Source: Tubiluchus corallicola (Eukaryota; Priapulida; Priapulimorpha; Priapulimorphida; Tubiluchidae). Taken from it: 40,000 nt of DNA. The stretch lies in assembly GCA_030141605.1 (NCBI GenBank), contig JAQGDQ010001247.1, positions 5,001-45,000 on the forward strand, in the 5' to 3' direction. The notes under the pieces were generated by a model. That model saw only the letters and a program-made list of their open reading frames with translations. It was not told the DNA's origin and searched no databases. Each line of letters begins with the position of its first letter. The stretch's first letter is position 1. Both the position numbers and the translations under genes were made by a program. This document shows positions 1 through 10,891 of this stretch, piece by piece.

Positions 1-1009
1 AAGGGCACACAGCGATGCGCAATATTTAAAGTAAATTCAGACACATTTTAAATAAATGAAATGCTTCTCAGCTGCTAATATATTTGCACCTTATCACTTT
101 ACCGCTTCAGTACACAAGAAAACCATGAGAAGGGAAATAAATGAAGTCCACGGCAGGTGCTCGTCTTCCCAAGCATGGCGGATTCATTCACGTTTCCCCA
201 AGCATGGTGGATCCAGCCACGTCGCGTCGCTATAGTAATACAACCCAAGGTAAAAAAATGCAAAAAAAAATTACGGACAATAACCAAAAATTCCATAAAG
301 GCACAACGGGCATTTTCGATTTCGACCAATTGATTCTAAGCCGCAGTAGAACAAAGGTCGTTCATGGTGCTGCCATCTAGATTAGACGTGGTTTCGTGAA
401 GAAAATTAAAGGAAGCTGTGGCTTGGAAATTATCCTTCTTATTACACGTGTGAGACTGTAATTATAGGCAAATGTCTGCTTATATGATCCATTTCAATTT
501 TTATGGGCATAATCAGTGGCGAATCGATTACATCGCGGCCATAATCATTTCCTTAGTATGAGCTGCATTGGCGTCACGTGACCATCGACGTCACAGTGAC
601 GTTTACCTTGACTCGTGAATTTTTTGTAACCCGTAAACGTCATGTCTAGGCAACACAAGCCTCTGGGGTTGCCTTAATCTTTTTGACTTGGATCCAGGCG
701 TTAAAGCAGTTACAAGAATATCATCAAAGAAAATTGGTTTCCTTTTCTGAGAAAAGAATCTCTTTTGCCTGGAGGTATAGCTGTTTTCAATTAGTCACCC
801 TACCAGCAACATAATCTATTTGTTACCTCAGTAAATGTAGACGCAGATTGCTTGAAAATTAGGATCACAGGCGACGTATTAGCACGAACGTTTAAAAAGT
901 AAGCTATGTTTTAATAAATCCTTTTTCTCAGAGCACAAGAAAACTCTTTACTTACATAAAGCTAAAAAAATCGTCTCGAAATTTTGTATTATATACATGC
1001 TGTTTTTTA
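1..1009. other. No gene recognised
   Basis: AT-rich unique-looking sequence. Overlapping short frames on both strands at 99-380 have no domain, and a CAAGCATGG.GGAT.CA motif appears twice near 170-215. Confidence 0.5.
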
Positions 1010-1565
1010 GTTTGTTATTATTATCACATTCAGTGCAATATAATGACATTAAGCACATAGTGACATCAAAATTATTACGTCATACTGTATTAAATTGTTA
1101 TGTTTCATACACCCTCGTTATCATAAAAGAATAATTGTACTGCAGTGGGCTAGAGAAGCAAAGGCTTGTATAAGCCCACTGTCATGTGAATCTGATAAAA
1201 AAGAATGGATGAGTGAACAAAAAAAGAACTGGGAGAAAGGTTAGATCACACAGGAAGGGTAGAAGGATGTGTTAGTGGAAATGGTAGGAAGAAAGATAAT
1301 AGATTGTGCTATGTTGACATCAGCTCTAAAGATTTATCAATGATGCCTTGTTTTGCATAATCTGTACCAAGATTGTGGTATGACTGCTGCAGTAGGTGTA
1401 GGATATTAGGAAGTGTTGTACTTGTTGAGAATCATTGCTCTGTATTTCTTTTTAAATTTTTGAATCGGCTGAACAGTTTCTAATTCTTCATTTATGTCAT
1501 TCCAAAGCCTTGGACCAACATTTGCAATGAATTGCCCGTGCCACGTCTGTTCTGCAGAAATTTAC
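1010..1565 (-). mobile_element. LINE 3' end with reverse transcriptase C-terminus (copy A)
   Basis: On minus, 1565-1406 is open and encodes the typical tail of a non-LTR RT: FIANVGPRLWND, then a Lys-rich FKKKYRAMI, ending at a stop at 1406-1408. This is the G..LWN.(L)P..FK..(L)K pattern seen at the end of CR1/Jockey-like RTs. A 3' UTR of about 390 bp follows and ends in GATAATAATAA. The UTR is repeated in the opposite orientation at 9185-9675. It is 5'-truncated or fused to the 5S-headed body. Confidence 0.7.
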
Positions 1566-2025
1566 GACAAACTCATTCATTCTGGTTGCGTTGGCATCCT
1601 TCTGTCTTGGAAGACATTGGAGTGTGCGCCAAGAGAGTCAGTTATTGATCACATTGATGGAGCTGCAGCGTCGACTGTGGCTGAGCAATCCGATCCTTGA
1701 ACCACTGTAGTGGCATCTCCAGGGCGCACGCCTGGGCAAGGTGTATGGAGATCCTGAGTTGCCCAGACAACAGGAACCCCCTCTCTTCCTCGCTGGTGTA
1801 GTCCAAAGGAAAGCAGAGCGATACGTTTGGCACCAGGTTGGCTGCAGGAGCTGCCAGAGTCACTGAGCATGCTGCACTGGTCCGCCTTCGGGGCTCCACT
1901 CCTGATTTGGAAGGTTTACTCCTCTACACATGGCCGTTGGGTCACTTAACCTCCTCCGCCCTCTAGCCGTTGGCTGCTTGTGCAGCTCCTCCGCCTAGTG
2001 TCGAGATACAGTGTGGGTATCCCAC
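1566..2025 (-). mobile_element. Body of the 5S-headed retroelement
   Basis: GC-rich stretch, unlike its AT-rich surroundings, directly downstream of the 5S-like head on minus. It includes GGCGGAGGAG repeated twice about 40 bp apart and a module (about 1588-1677) that recurs alone at 19926-20018. Short open frames here have no recognisable domain. I assign it to a retroelement because of the head and because a LINE-type 3' end follows on the same strand. Confidence 0.55.
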
Positions 2026-2144
2026 AAGCCTACAGCACCTGGAATTTCTAGGCGGTCACCCATCCAAGTACTAACCAGACTCTACGTTGCTTAACTTTGG
2101 TGATCAGACAAAAACCGGTGTTTTTAACGTGACATGGCCGTAGC
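2026..2144 (-). rRNA. 5S rRNA-like sequence, probably a retroelement head
   Basis: The reverse complement runs for about 119 bases, the normal 5S length. It starts GCTACGGCCATGTCACGTT, keeps the internal promoter segments AGTTAAGCAACG and TTGGATGGGTGACCGCCTA, and ends CAGGTGCTGTAGGCTT. The central part has substitutions relative to metazoan 5S (e.g. GTTTTTGTCTGATCACCAAAG). No oligo-T terminator follows directly, and the sequence runs into a GC-rich body on the same strand, so it looks like the RNA polymerase III promoter head of a 5S-derived SINE or composite element rather than a working rRNA gene. Confidence 0.72.
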
Positions 2145-2204
2145 GTTCTGTCAATAATGGTTGCGCAATGCCGATTATTTGGTTGGACTGGCTTATTCTA
2201 CAAA

Positions 2205-2450
2205 ATGTCAGTATAAAAAATAACCAGGGTATACGTCGCACACTTCACTAACTAAGCAAAAGTTCAAATTACTTTTATCTTGTCAACATGATTAAAATTA
2301 ATTGTGGTTTTTGGTGAATCAGTGTTGCACACTGGGAAGGCGAGTTGCGGAGACTTTGCCAGTTGGCGCGTACATTTTAAATTATTCAAAAAATTTGTTT
2401 TCCAATTACATAAGTTTTCCACGCAGGTAAGCGCAATGTTAAAGTAATAT
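2205..2450 (+). repeat. Unclassified dispersed repeat, copy 1
   Basis: Shares TAAGCAAAAGTT, GGTGAATCAGTG, TGCACACTGGGAAGG and ACATTTTAAATTA blocks in the same order with 16405-16697 (same strand) and 19080-19445 (opposite strand). No coding potential, terminal repeats or tail recognised. Confidence 0.7.
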
Positions 2451-2849
2451 AACTTTGTACGAAAAGTTTTTTGAAATATAGAAATGTACGTGAAAACTGC
2501 CTTTCATCAACATTAAGTAAAGTCTTGACATCAGTTGCTTTTTAAGCCTTTTTTTCATTTTACATTTTTCATTACTGCCCGACAATTGATGCAAATCTTC
2601 CGAGGGTCACCTGAACTGATTGTTATAGGCGCAGTCGTCGTCTACTAGTGACACCTGGCGCTCACAAAATGAACGAATCAACGTCATGTTTTAGCGAATG
2701 CTGGTAATACGGATTGTTATTTAAAATCAAAACAAATCATTTTTCCCATCACCAATTTAATTTTCTTATTATAATAATGTCTTTAGGGTTTCTTTGAGCA
2801 TAATTTTGTTTCTAGGTTCTGATAAAAGTGATACGCAATGAAAAGTCAA

Positions 2850-3080
2850 ATGCGTGTCAGTGTTGGTTACGCATGCACTACATTCAAAACGCTGCACAGT
2901 TGACATCAATAATAGTGAGCTACGCGGAATGTTCGCGCATTATTGACAGGCGGTCTTATTGATATTGAGAACAGATAAATGCGTATCAGTGTTGGTTACG
3001 CATGCACTACATTCAAAACGCTGCACAGTTGATGTCAATAATAGTAAGCTACGCGGAATGTTCGCGCATTATTGACAGGA
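2850..3080. repeat. Direct duplication, 129-bp spacing, with stem-forming unit
   Basis: A block of about 101 bp starting TGCGT.TCAGTGTTGGTTACG occurs at 2851 and 2980 with only a few differences. Each copy holds GTCAATAAT...ATTATTGAC, an inverted repeat around a GC-rich loop. Confidence 0.9.
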
Positions 3081-4545
3081 GATTTACAATCTGGTGATCT
3101 AATCATTCGTGTTAGTAAAATATACGTAGAGTGACGCAATAGTACTTTAAAATGTTTTATATTATTTTCTGCACTCATTGCGACATACCACGCACTATTA
3201 TGTGCTATGCGATGTTGAATTGGACACGTTTAACACAAACATGTAACTTGCAACAACGTAGCTGCATCATGGTGCACCCACCAGTCGTCACTGACGCCCC
3301 AACTCTCCACGTAGTGTTCACAACACAGCATGTCAGCATCTAGCTGGACAACATCTTCGCATACACACTATCGTCAATAACGCGCGCACAATCCACGTCT
3401 GTGTTTCCCTCCGTACGCGGATGGAGTCTACAGGGCCACGTGGAATCAAATCAGCCTCGTAAATTCTCATCCAGGATCAGCAGCTAATAGGATAGATCCC
3501 CCGGGATGTCGCATCACCGGCAGGGGATTGGGCAGCTTATAATCACGTCAATAAGATGATGCGGATGTAAATTTTCTGCTGCAGACCAGATTCTCTTGGG
3601 ATGATATAATACGGGAGATTACATGAGCTTAGCAGCTTTGAGCAAAATGATGCTAAAATAAACTTTTAATAAACTGGTTATAGCATGTTATAGCTCGTTA
3701 TATTACTAGCTCGCTTATAATGGAATATTTTACACAGCTGATTACGTGGGAAAGTAAGTAGGATTTTAAGCGTTTTGTTAAGGTCAGTTTCTGGCCTTAA
3801 CATGTAGGTGGCAGCACCTATGTGAACTTACCTGTAATTTTACCTGTGAAGTTGTAAATTAGGTTGTGCCTCACTAAACACGCCCACAGAAGCCTCAGTA
3901 AACGCTAAATAATGTTTAGGTAAATGTTCAAGTAATTATTTGTAGCGTCTCTACCTGATTTGCTGTAAATCAGTATGACTTTCCAAGGATCTATTAAGTT
4001 GTTATAGCCGCACGATGCGAGTAATATTTACTTTATTATCTTAAATTATAATAATTAGATCATTATACATTTGTAAGCAGTGAAAAGCAGTCAAATTTAT
4101 TATTTTCATTTTTTTGTATATACAGAAATAAAGATTTCTGAGAACACCATATGCTATGAATGTTCCCGTCACACGTTTGTTCAGACTAGACTAGACTCAG
4201 CTAGACTCAGACTAGAAACTAACCATGGCTTGTTTTTTAATGAGTTTTAAACGTATTGTATATATTTAATTCCGAATAATATGCGACACATCGCTCAGGG
4301 CTACGTAAGTCTAGACGGTATTGAAATCTGTGTTAAAAATAATCACACGTATCTTGGCCATGTACTTTCTAATGACCTTTCTGCTCATTTAGACATAAAT
4401 AACTAGAACCGTTTGTGCTAAACGCAGGATCTAATATGCTATTAACTAAATTTATTTCTTGTTCAAAAAATATGCTATTTTGTTCGTTCTTCTTGAGGAT
4501 CTTAAATATCCTGTAATTTAAAACGTTTTTTTATTATTTTCTGTA
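3081..4545. other. No gene recognised
   Basis: AT-rich. Minor features are a small reiteration of CTAGACTCAG near 4185-4215 and an isolated AGAAATAAAGATTTC near 4125 that resembles the LINE ends elsewhere in the window. Confidence 0.5.
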
Positions 4546-4729
4546 CATATACTGTAGAAGATGGCGTATCATAAGCACAACATGTGAAAAACGTGTGAAG
4601 AACAATGGTGTAAGTGACGAGGATCTTAGTTAAACTGCATATACTGTAGAAGATGGCGTACCATAAGCACAACATGTGAAAAACTTGTGAAGAACAATGT
4701 TGTAAGCGGCGAGGATCTTAGTTAAACTG
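4546..4729. repeat. 92-bp tandem duplication
   Basis: Two copies of a unit beginning CATATACTGTAGAAGATGG and ending GGATCTTAGTTAAACTG, differing at a handful of bases. They lie immediately left of the long hairpin at 4735. Confidence 0.9.
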
Positions 4730-4734
4730 CATAC

Positions 4735-4818
4735 TTTGAAATTAACCCATAAATGATTGAGTACATCTTGTTACTTGATTACAAGATGTACTGTAATCAT
4801 TTATGAGTTAATTTCAAA
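4735..4818. repeat. Long imperfect hairpin
   Basis: Arms of about 35 bases (TTTGAAATTAAC.CATAAATGATT.AGTACATCTTGT and its near reverse complement) around a nine-base loop TACTTGATT. There are only a few mismatches or bulges. Confidence 0.88.
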
Positions 4819-5796
4819 AAAATTATCAGCAGTTGCAAAATGAAGCACATTTTATGCTTCCATTGAATCCCAATGTATCCCGTGGGATACAGGCTATATT
4901 TAACACACGGGTACAGGTAGAAAAAAATAATTATTATGTGTAAACAAGATTGACATGCTGAACAAAACTGCCAAGCCAATATTTTTTTTTATTATTAAAA
5001 AAATAATTTGGGACTGAAAGGGTTAAACGTAAACAATATGAACGTATACGATTCTCAGCTGGAATTTATCTAAGCTTAACGTACCTCCCTCTTTCAATAT
5101 ACAAAGTAGGCGAACTGATTCCCAGTTTTCTAAATCTTGTTATACATATATTCGGAATGACTAGAAAGTACTGCAGTTAATATTGTTTTTTGAAGGTTCG
5201 ATATGTTCGCAATTTGTTTTGTCTATCATATCTCTTCGGCCTGTTTATTTTTCCATCAAAGTTTATGGAGAGTTTGTCAAATTTCCCAGTAGCTTGACTG
5301 TCTTTCAGTAATTGCACGTAACCAAAAATTTTACTACGAACTAAGACTTTCACATGACTTGAGCCCTTCTACTAAAATAAGTCGAAAATGGTACATGTGT
5401 CATAGCATTTGTCCAATGATAACCACCTGGACACGTTCGATTATAGTTGTTCTATTTGCCGTTTCATTTCAATGGCACGTATTTTCGCTTTGATGTTCTA
5501 GGAAGTAAGAAAGGTAAAGGAAATCACATACTTTAAGTTTGAACTGCGCATGCGTTGCAGAAGTGCGACTGGTGTTGGTGATGGCGGTGATTGGACGAAT
5601 GATTTGATTAGGAGATAATAAACAGACGTCTCTAGAGGACAAGCAAGAATTTATGCGCTAGTAAATAAATATTCACTGTTGATTGACATCCCACCGGGAG
5701 GCAAAATGGTTTCCACATTGAAATATGGTGATTTCCTCACGGATGGAGGCAGCTGCAAGATATTAAACTCTTACAACACGGAGAAACAAAAATAAA
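4819..5796. other. No gene recognised
   Basis: Contains GAAAGGGTTAAACG at about 5017-5030. With TTAACCC at 4742 it could mark the ends of a TTAA-targeting element, but the inverted match is only seven bases. Otherwise AT-rich sequence. Confidence 0.4.
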
Positions 5797-5805
5797 GAGA
5801 AAGAG

Positions 5806-5863
<58 letters not shown>

Positions 5864-5954
5864 AGAGAGAGAAAGAAACGTAGACAGAGACAGAAGAGAG
5901 AGAAAGAAAATGAGAGAAAAAAGACAGACACAAAGGCAGAGAGACAGAGAGGGA

Positions 5955-6036
<82 letters not shown>

Positions 6037-6207
6037 GAGACAGAGACAGAAGGGAGAGAAAGAAAATGAGAGAAAAAAGACAGAAACAGAGGCAGAGAGA
6101 CAGAGAGGGAGAAAAAAGACAGAAACAGAGGCAGAGAGACAGAGAGGGAGAGAAAGAGAGAGAGAGAGAGAGAAGGGAAAGGAAAAGATGGAAAGAAAAA
6201 GATAAGT
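5797..6207. repeat. GA-rich microsatellite tract
   Basis: Imperfect (GA)n with an internally reiterated segment (AAAAAAGACAGAAACAGAGG, three versions). Open frames on both strands are RE/SL dipeptide artefacts. Confidence 0.95.
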
Positions 6208-6756
6208 GAGAGATCAACATTTAAACAAATTTTAGGTGCTTGCATCCCATTTGAAATTGCTTACCTTCAAGCTCAATTAAGGATTATTGGCAGCTCTTAA
6301 CAATGCCAATCTAAGTAGAAATTTAAAATACAAGGTCCATAGTGAAAGGTCAAGGTCAAATTAAAGGCTGGAGTAATACACTCAGACGCTCCTTGTGACA
6401 ATGTTAATGAACTTTGTGGAGTAAATGAACTTATCCTTTCCACAAGAACGATGAAGAGACACAAATGGAATTACAATTCAAGTCAACTGAATTTATTATT
6501 TCTAAACCGTCACATTTACTCATATTGCAAAACCCAGTAGATTCACGGTTCAGACGAGATGGTAATGACGTCTGTGGCTGGACAATCTGAAGCAAAATGA
6601 ACAGTTAAATTTATGATGACGCGGGGATACTCAAGAAACGCATGCTATCAGCTTCCGCAACTCCCTGAACTAATTAAGCATCAAGTAGTCTTCGTTTTAA
6701 TCAGTTTATTCTTGTATTTTAGACGGCGCCCAGTTGTTCTTGCCTAGAAGCCAAAC
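6208..6756. other. No gene recognised
   Basis: AT-rich. AAAGGTCAAGGTCAAA near 6346 is a directly abutting pair of AGGTCA half-sites. No coding signal. Confidence 0.5.
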
Positions 6757-7330
6757 TAAGAGTTTGTAACATGGTGGATGCAGCATACATCGTGTATACT
6801 AGAAGCAACAGACTGATGTACAGTAGGAAACCCACTACTAAGAGTTTGTAACATGGTGGATGCAGCATACATCGTGTATACTAGAAGCAACAGAGTGATG
6901 TACAGTAGGAAACCCACTACTAAGAGTTTGTAACATGGTGGATGCAGCATACATCGTGTATACTAGAAGCAACAGAGTGATGTACAGTAGGAAACCCACT
7001 ACTAAGAGTTTGTAACATGGTGGATGCAGCATACATCGTGTATACTAGAAGCAACAGAGTGATGTACAGTAGGAAACCCACTACTAAGAGTTTGTAACAT
7101 GGTGGATGCAGCATACATCGTGTATACTAGAAGCAACAGAGTGATGTACAGTAGGAACACCACTACTAAGAGTTTGTAACATGGTAGGTGCAGCATACAT
7201 CGTGTATACTAGAAGCAACAGAGTGGTGTACAGTAGGAACACCACTACTAAGAGTTTGTAACATGGTGGATGCAGCATACATCGTGTATACTAGAAGCAA
7301 CAGAGTGATGTACAGTAGGAACATCACTAC
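6757..7330. repeat. 82-bp minisatellite, seven copies
   Basis: Units start CTAAGAGTTTGTAACATGG at 6757, 6839, 6921, 7003, 7085, 7167 and 7249, with very little divergence. The last three show a shared GGAACA.CAC variant. A recurring 64-residue minus-strand frame is a by-product of the repeat. Confidence 0.95.
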
Positions 7331-8404
7331 TCATCACCCTGAAAAGCACTAACGTGTGGCGCCATCTATGTTAAGCTATCTTAAATGTTACCCTTATAGC
7401 GATATTTACAGAGATACGTTTGAAAAAAAGGGTAAACACATTATAGAGACAACATTGAGTTGAGCCTCAATGGGATAAGAAGGACCAGAGCATGTAGGCT
7501 ACTGGCTTACCTCATACTGACGTCTCTTTATTAAACAGTGCCATGTTCGACCATGTTGGTAACGTGAAGTGCCTCTAAGTGTATTTAAACGAGAATTATA
7601 AACATTACTGAAGTTTAACATTATTAAAGTTTAACAAGTTTCTGATGGTCTACTTGTCTCTTTAAACCGTGTTTGTGGTTATTAGTTTGAAACCTCAAAA
7701 CAGTTCAAATGTGTTAACAATGGTTTTCAACAAATCTTTAGCGCTTTTGCTAAGTCAAATGTGGACACATGTCAAGTCAAATGTGACATTGGTATCTCAA
7801 ATTTGGGTAGGTGTTAAATCACGCATCACCAAAGTCACATTTGAGTTACCAAAACACATGCGGAAAAAACGTTCTAGCGGCGCCTGGTGGGACTCTCGGA
7901 AGGAGATATGTAGCTCTTTAGAAAGAGAAAGAACAGGGCTACACGATGATGTGGGCTATATTTTAAAACACATCCACCAAAAGGAGTACCGACGAGTTAA
8001 TTATATGTTCTATTTTTGGCAATTTTCGCTTGGAAAACTGCTGACGCAAAGGCATTGTTCAGACGTCATCCATTATACTATGTCTATAATCTTATAGCTT
8101 TAATTCAGTAAAAGCTGCCGCTGCTGGCTTTGCGTTAGATAAACAGACAAACATTAGGTAGGATGCTCGCGTATTTTTGATTATACGTGTAAATTTATAC
8201 GCAAAATTTTTTGCGGGGCCTTTGCTAGTTAAATATTAATACTTTACAATATTGCAATAACGAAGTAGTGACATTGTATCTTAGTAGAAGTGACGGTTTT
8301 AACGTTGATGTTAACTGTAAAATTTCTTGATGTATTCAAAATTACCTTAGGAGAACTGAACGTTTTAACGTGATCAGACCTTAGGTTTCCTTTTAAACAT
8401 TTTT
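7331..8404. other. No supported gene; one 142-codon frame
   Basis: The frame 7669-8097 overlaps the imperfect inverted repeat at 7767-7860 and shows no domain, signal peptide or splice context. Read as chance. Confidence 0.5.
7767..7860. repeat. Imperfect inverted repeat
   Basis: AAGTCAAATGTGACATTGGT and a reverse complement matching at about 18 of 20 positions lie either side of some 40 bases. It falls inside a 142-codon plus frame (7669-8097) that has no recognisable domain, which argues against that frame being a gene. Confidence 0.6.
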
Positions 8405-8682
8405 TTCCTGTAAATTTTAAGACAGTTATTGTTATTATTCAATTGTTATACTATTCATTGTGTCACATCTGCTAACATTGCATGTATATGTCTTTGTTTA
8501 CATGTATTTGTATGTATGTTTATCTATTTGTGTTTGTTTGTGTTTATTATACTTTATTCGTTATGCTATATTCATCTGCACTTCTGCCTGCACATGCACT
8601 TGCACGGTGAGGATTCATGTGTCAGTTTTTAAAACTGTCTAATTTGAACCCAATAAATAAACTATGTTTAAACTAAACTAAA
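8405..8682 (+). mobile_element. LINE 3' UTR ending AACTAAACTAAA
   Basis: Ends AATAAATAAACTATG then TTTAAACTAAACTAAA, the same terminus as the elements at 16698-17146 and 36816-37300. It has GGTGAGGAT about 75 bp before the end, as they do. No RT codons remain. Confidence 0.55.
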
Positions 8683-9184
8683 GGAAAGGTCAAGACTTCT
8701 GGGAAATTAGGTTTATCTTAAAGTTCGCGAAAAGTGGTAGAAGGATTTAGTAATGAAAGTGTCATAAGCACACCTCGTGTAACTAGTGAGATTATTGCAA
8801 AGACGCAATCATTTGGTGCCATTTTGAGCGGCTTTTTTTCCACCAATGACGTCATTCATCGGCTGAAGTAGAAAACATCGCACAATCAATTTCCGTCGAA
8901 AGTGTAATAAGATTTTAAATAAAACAGAGATAGTAAGTTTTGTGATATTTTTGACTGAAGCTGCAGAAGTTTGAGTTACAGTAAGCAGGGCACGTTTACG
9001 GAAAGCCACGATGCGCTTACGAAAAGACACGAACTCCACCAGTTACCTCATAATTTTCAAGCGAATGGCGGAAACCATGGCGCCTGAAAATTTCTGCACA
9101 ACCATTGCGTTTTACAGTCAGTTTTTTGCAATTTCTATTTTTCTAAGTTTAAGTGATAGCAGTAAAATTAACCCAGCAATCAAT

Positions 9185-9224
9185 GATTTATCAATGATGC
9201 AAAACAAGGCATCATTGATAAATC
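9185..9224. repeat. Perfect 16-bp inverted repeat at a LINE truncation point
   Basis: GATTTATCAATGATGC, an eight-base loop, then its exact reverse complement. In copy A one arm is short (GCATAATCT), so the complete palindrome is specific to this copy. Confidence 0.85.
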
Positions 9225-9521
9225 TTTAGAGCTGATGTCAACATAGCCCAATCTGTTATCTTTCTTCCTACCATTTCCACTAACACATCCTTCTACCTTT
9301 CCTGTGTGATCTAACCTTTCTCCCAGTTCTTTTTTTGTTCACTCATCCATTTTTTTATCAGATTCACATGACAGTGGGCTTATACAAGCCTTTGCTTCTC
9401 TAGCCCACTGCAGTACAATTATTCTTTTATGATAACGATAGTGTATGAAACATAACAATTTAATACAGTAGATGAAATAATTTTGATGCCACTGCGTGCT
9501 TTATATTGTACTGAATGTGCT

Positions 9522-9680
<159 letters not shown>

Positions 9681-10380
9681 CATGTTAAGTGACTTGTCAT
9701 TTCAAGCAGAAAATATGCCTTATCTTAGTTAGTTGAATTGGAGCAGTGAATTGCATGTTTCTGGGCACTTTGCGATCGTGTATCTTGCAGCTAATATCAG
9801 CGTCTATAATTTTATAATTTTACAAAACGTCTTGCAGTTACTGATGCTGAAGCAAGTAACTTCCTCTCTTCGTCTGCACTGCCTATTATAGATAAAATTT
9901 ATGACTGTTCTTAAACACCGAACCGAGAAATTTAAACGGATTGTTTGGTGTAATTGCTAGTTGTAAATTTGCCACAAGTTACCAAGGTGCTGCTGCTGCA
10001 GCTTGCGCTATTTATGTCATAATTGCCATGACACTGCCGCATGTGGGATGAGTAACCTAGGCAACCATGAAGAAGGCAATCATTGTAAGATTTGCATTAC
10101 ATATAAGTACCTGTGGGCGGTTGAGAATGTCTATTATCAGAACGCAACTAAATCCTTATCAAATCATCAGATGATAAAAGACGGTATCCCCTCAAAGCCA
10201 CTTCCGTGAAACGAGTCCTTCAACATAACTATGGTTTGCAATAAGAACTGTCTGGCTTTGCTAGTCCTGGGGATTCTAAAATCTCATTACACAACGCGTC
10301 ATAATTAATTATAAATTTGCTTATCAGGCACGCCGTGAGTAGTAAAAAGACTGCTGGCCAGACCGATTTTCATAGATGTG

Positions 10381-10891
10381 TCAGTGAATATTAAACAATG
10401 ACATTTCGAGTCAAGAAAACCAAGATATTAGACGCTCGAGACACGATAATCTCTGTGTTAACTACACCACTTTCCACTTTTTTCTTCCTGTAGATGTAAC
10501 TCAACTCGCTGAAGACAACTTCTCAACGCAGGTGTACCTTAAGGATCGATCTTTGGACCTATATTTATCAGTGAATATTAAACAATGACATTTCGAGTCA
10601 AGTAAACTAAGATATTAGCAGCTCGAGACACGATAATCTGCGTTAAGGGTAGTACCGTAGCGCTGAAATTATATGAAACATTATTTGAAATTACGCCACT
10701 TTTTTCTTCCTGTAGATGTTCACCAATTCGCTGAAGACAATGCAGGTGTACCTCAAGGATCTATCTTTGGTCCTGTATTTTTTATTGCCTATATTAATGA
10801 TAGTTATAGTAATTATAATTATAATTATGATAAAACAATATCCTCCTATTATATACTCCTAGCTAATAGTAACGACCACGCTCTCTTTTAG
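10381..10891 (+). pseudogene. Duplicated reverse-transcriptase relic
   Basis: 10673-10891 encodes an RT palm segment: AGVPQGSIFGPVFFIAYIND, the conserved G.PQGS..GP..F..YIND motif of non-LTR RTs. A degenerate version of the same stretch lies 187 bp upstream (copy 1 10381-10567, copy 2 from 10568), with a frame-breaking CCTTAAGG in place of CCTCAAGG. No start, catalytic FADD-type motif or continuation is visible, so this is a dead fragment. Confidence 0.72.

Noticed and set aside
1642-1899. 85-codon minus frame as a gene
   Set aside because: It lies in the body of the 5S-headed retroelement and has no domain. Its 3' part is the module repeated at 19926-20018.
5180-5215. tRNA B-box-like GGTTCGATATG
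   Set aside because: No matching A box or cloverleaf around it.
5737-6245. Long Ser-Leu and Arg-Glu frames over the GA tract
   Set aside because: Pure low-complexity translation of (GA)n on both strands. The same applies to the frames at 25272-25928 and 27743-28117.
6757-7330. CRISPR-like array
   Set aside because: Regular 82-bp units have no unique spacers, and the DNA is eukaryotic. The 69-bp, 45-bp and 36-bp arrays were rejected for the same reason.
7669-8097. 142-codon plus frame
   Set aside because: No domain, and it spans an imperfect inverted repeat. Length is compatible with chance in this much sequence.
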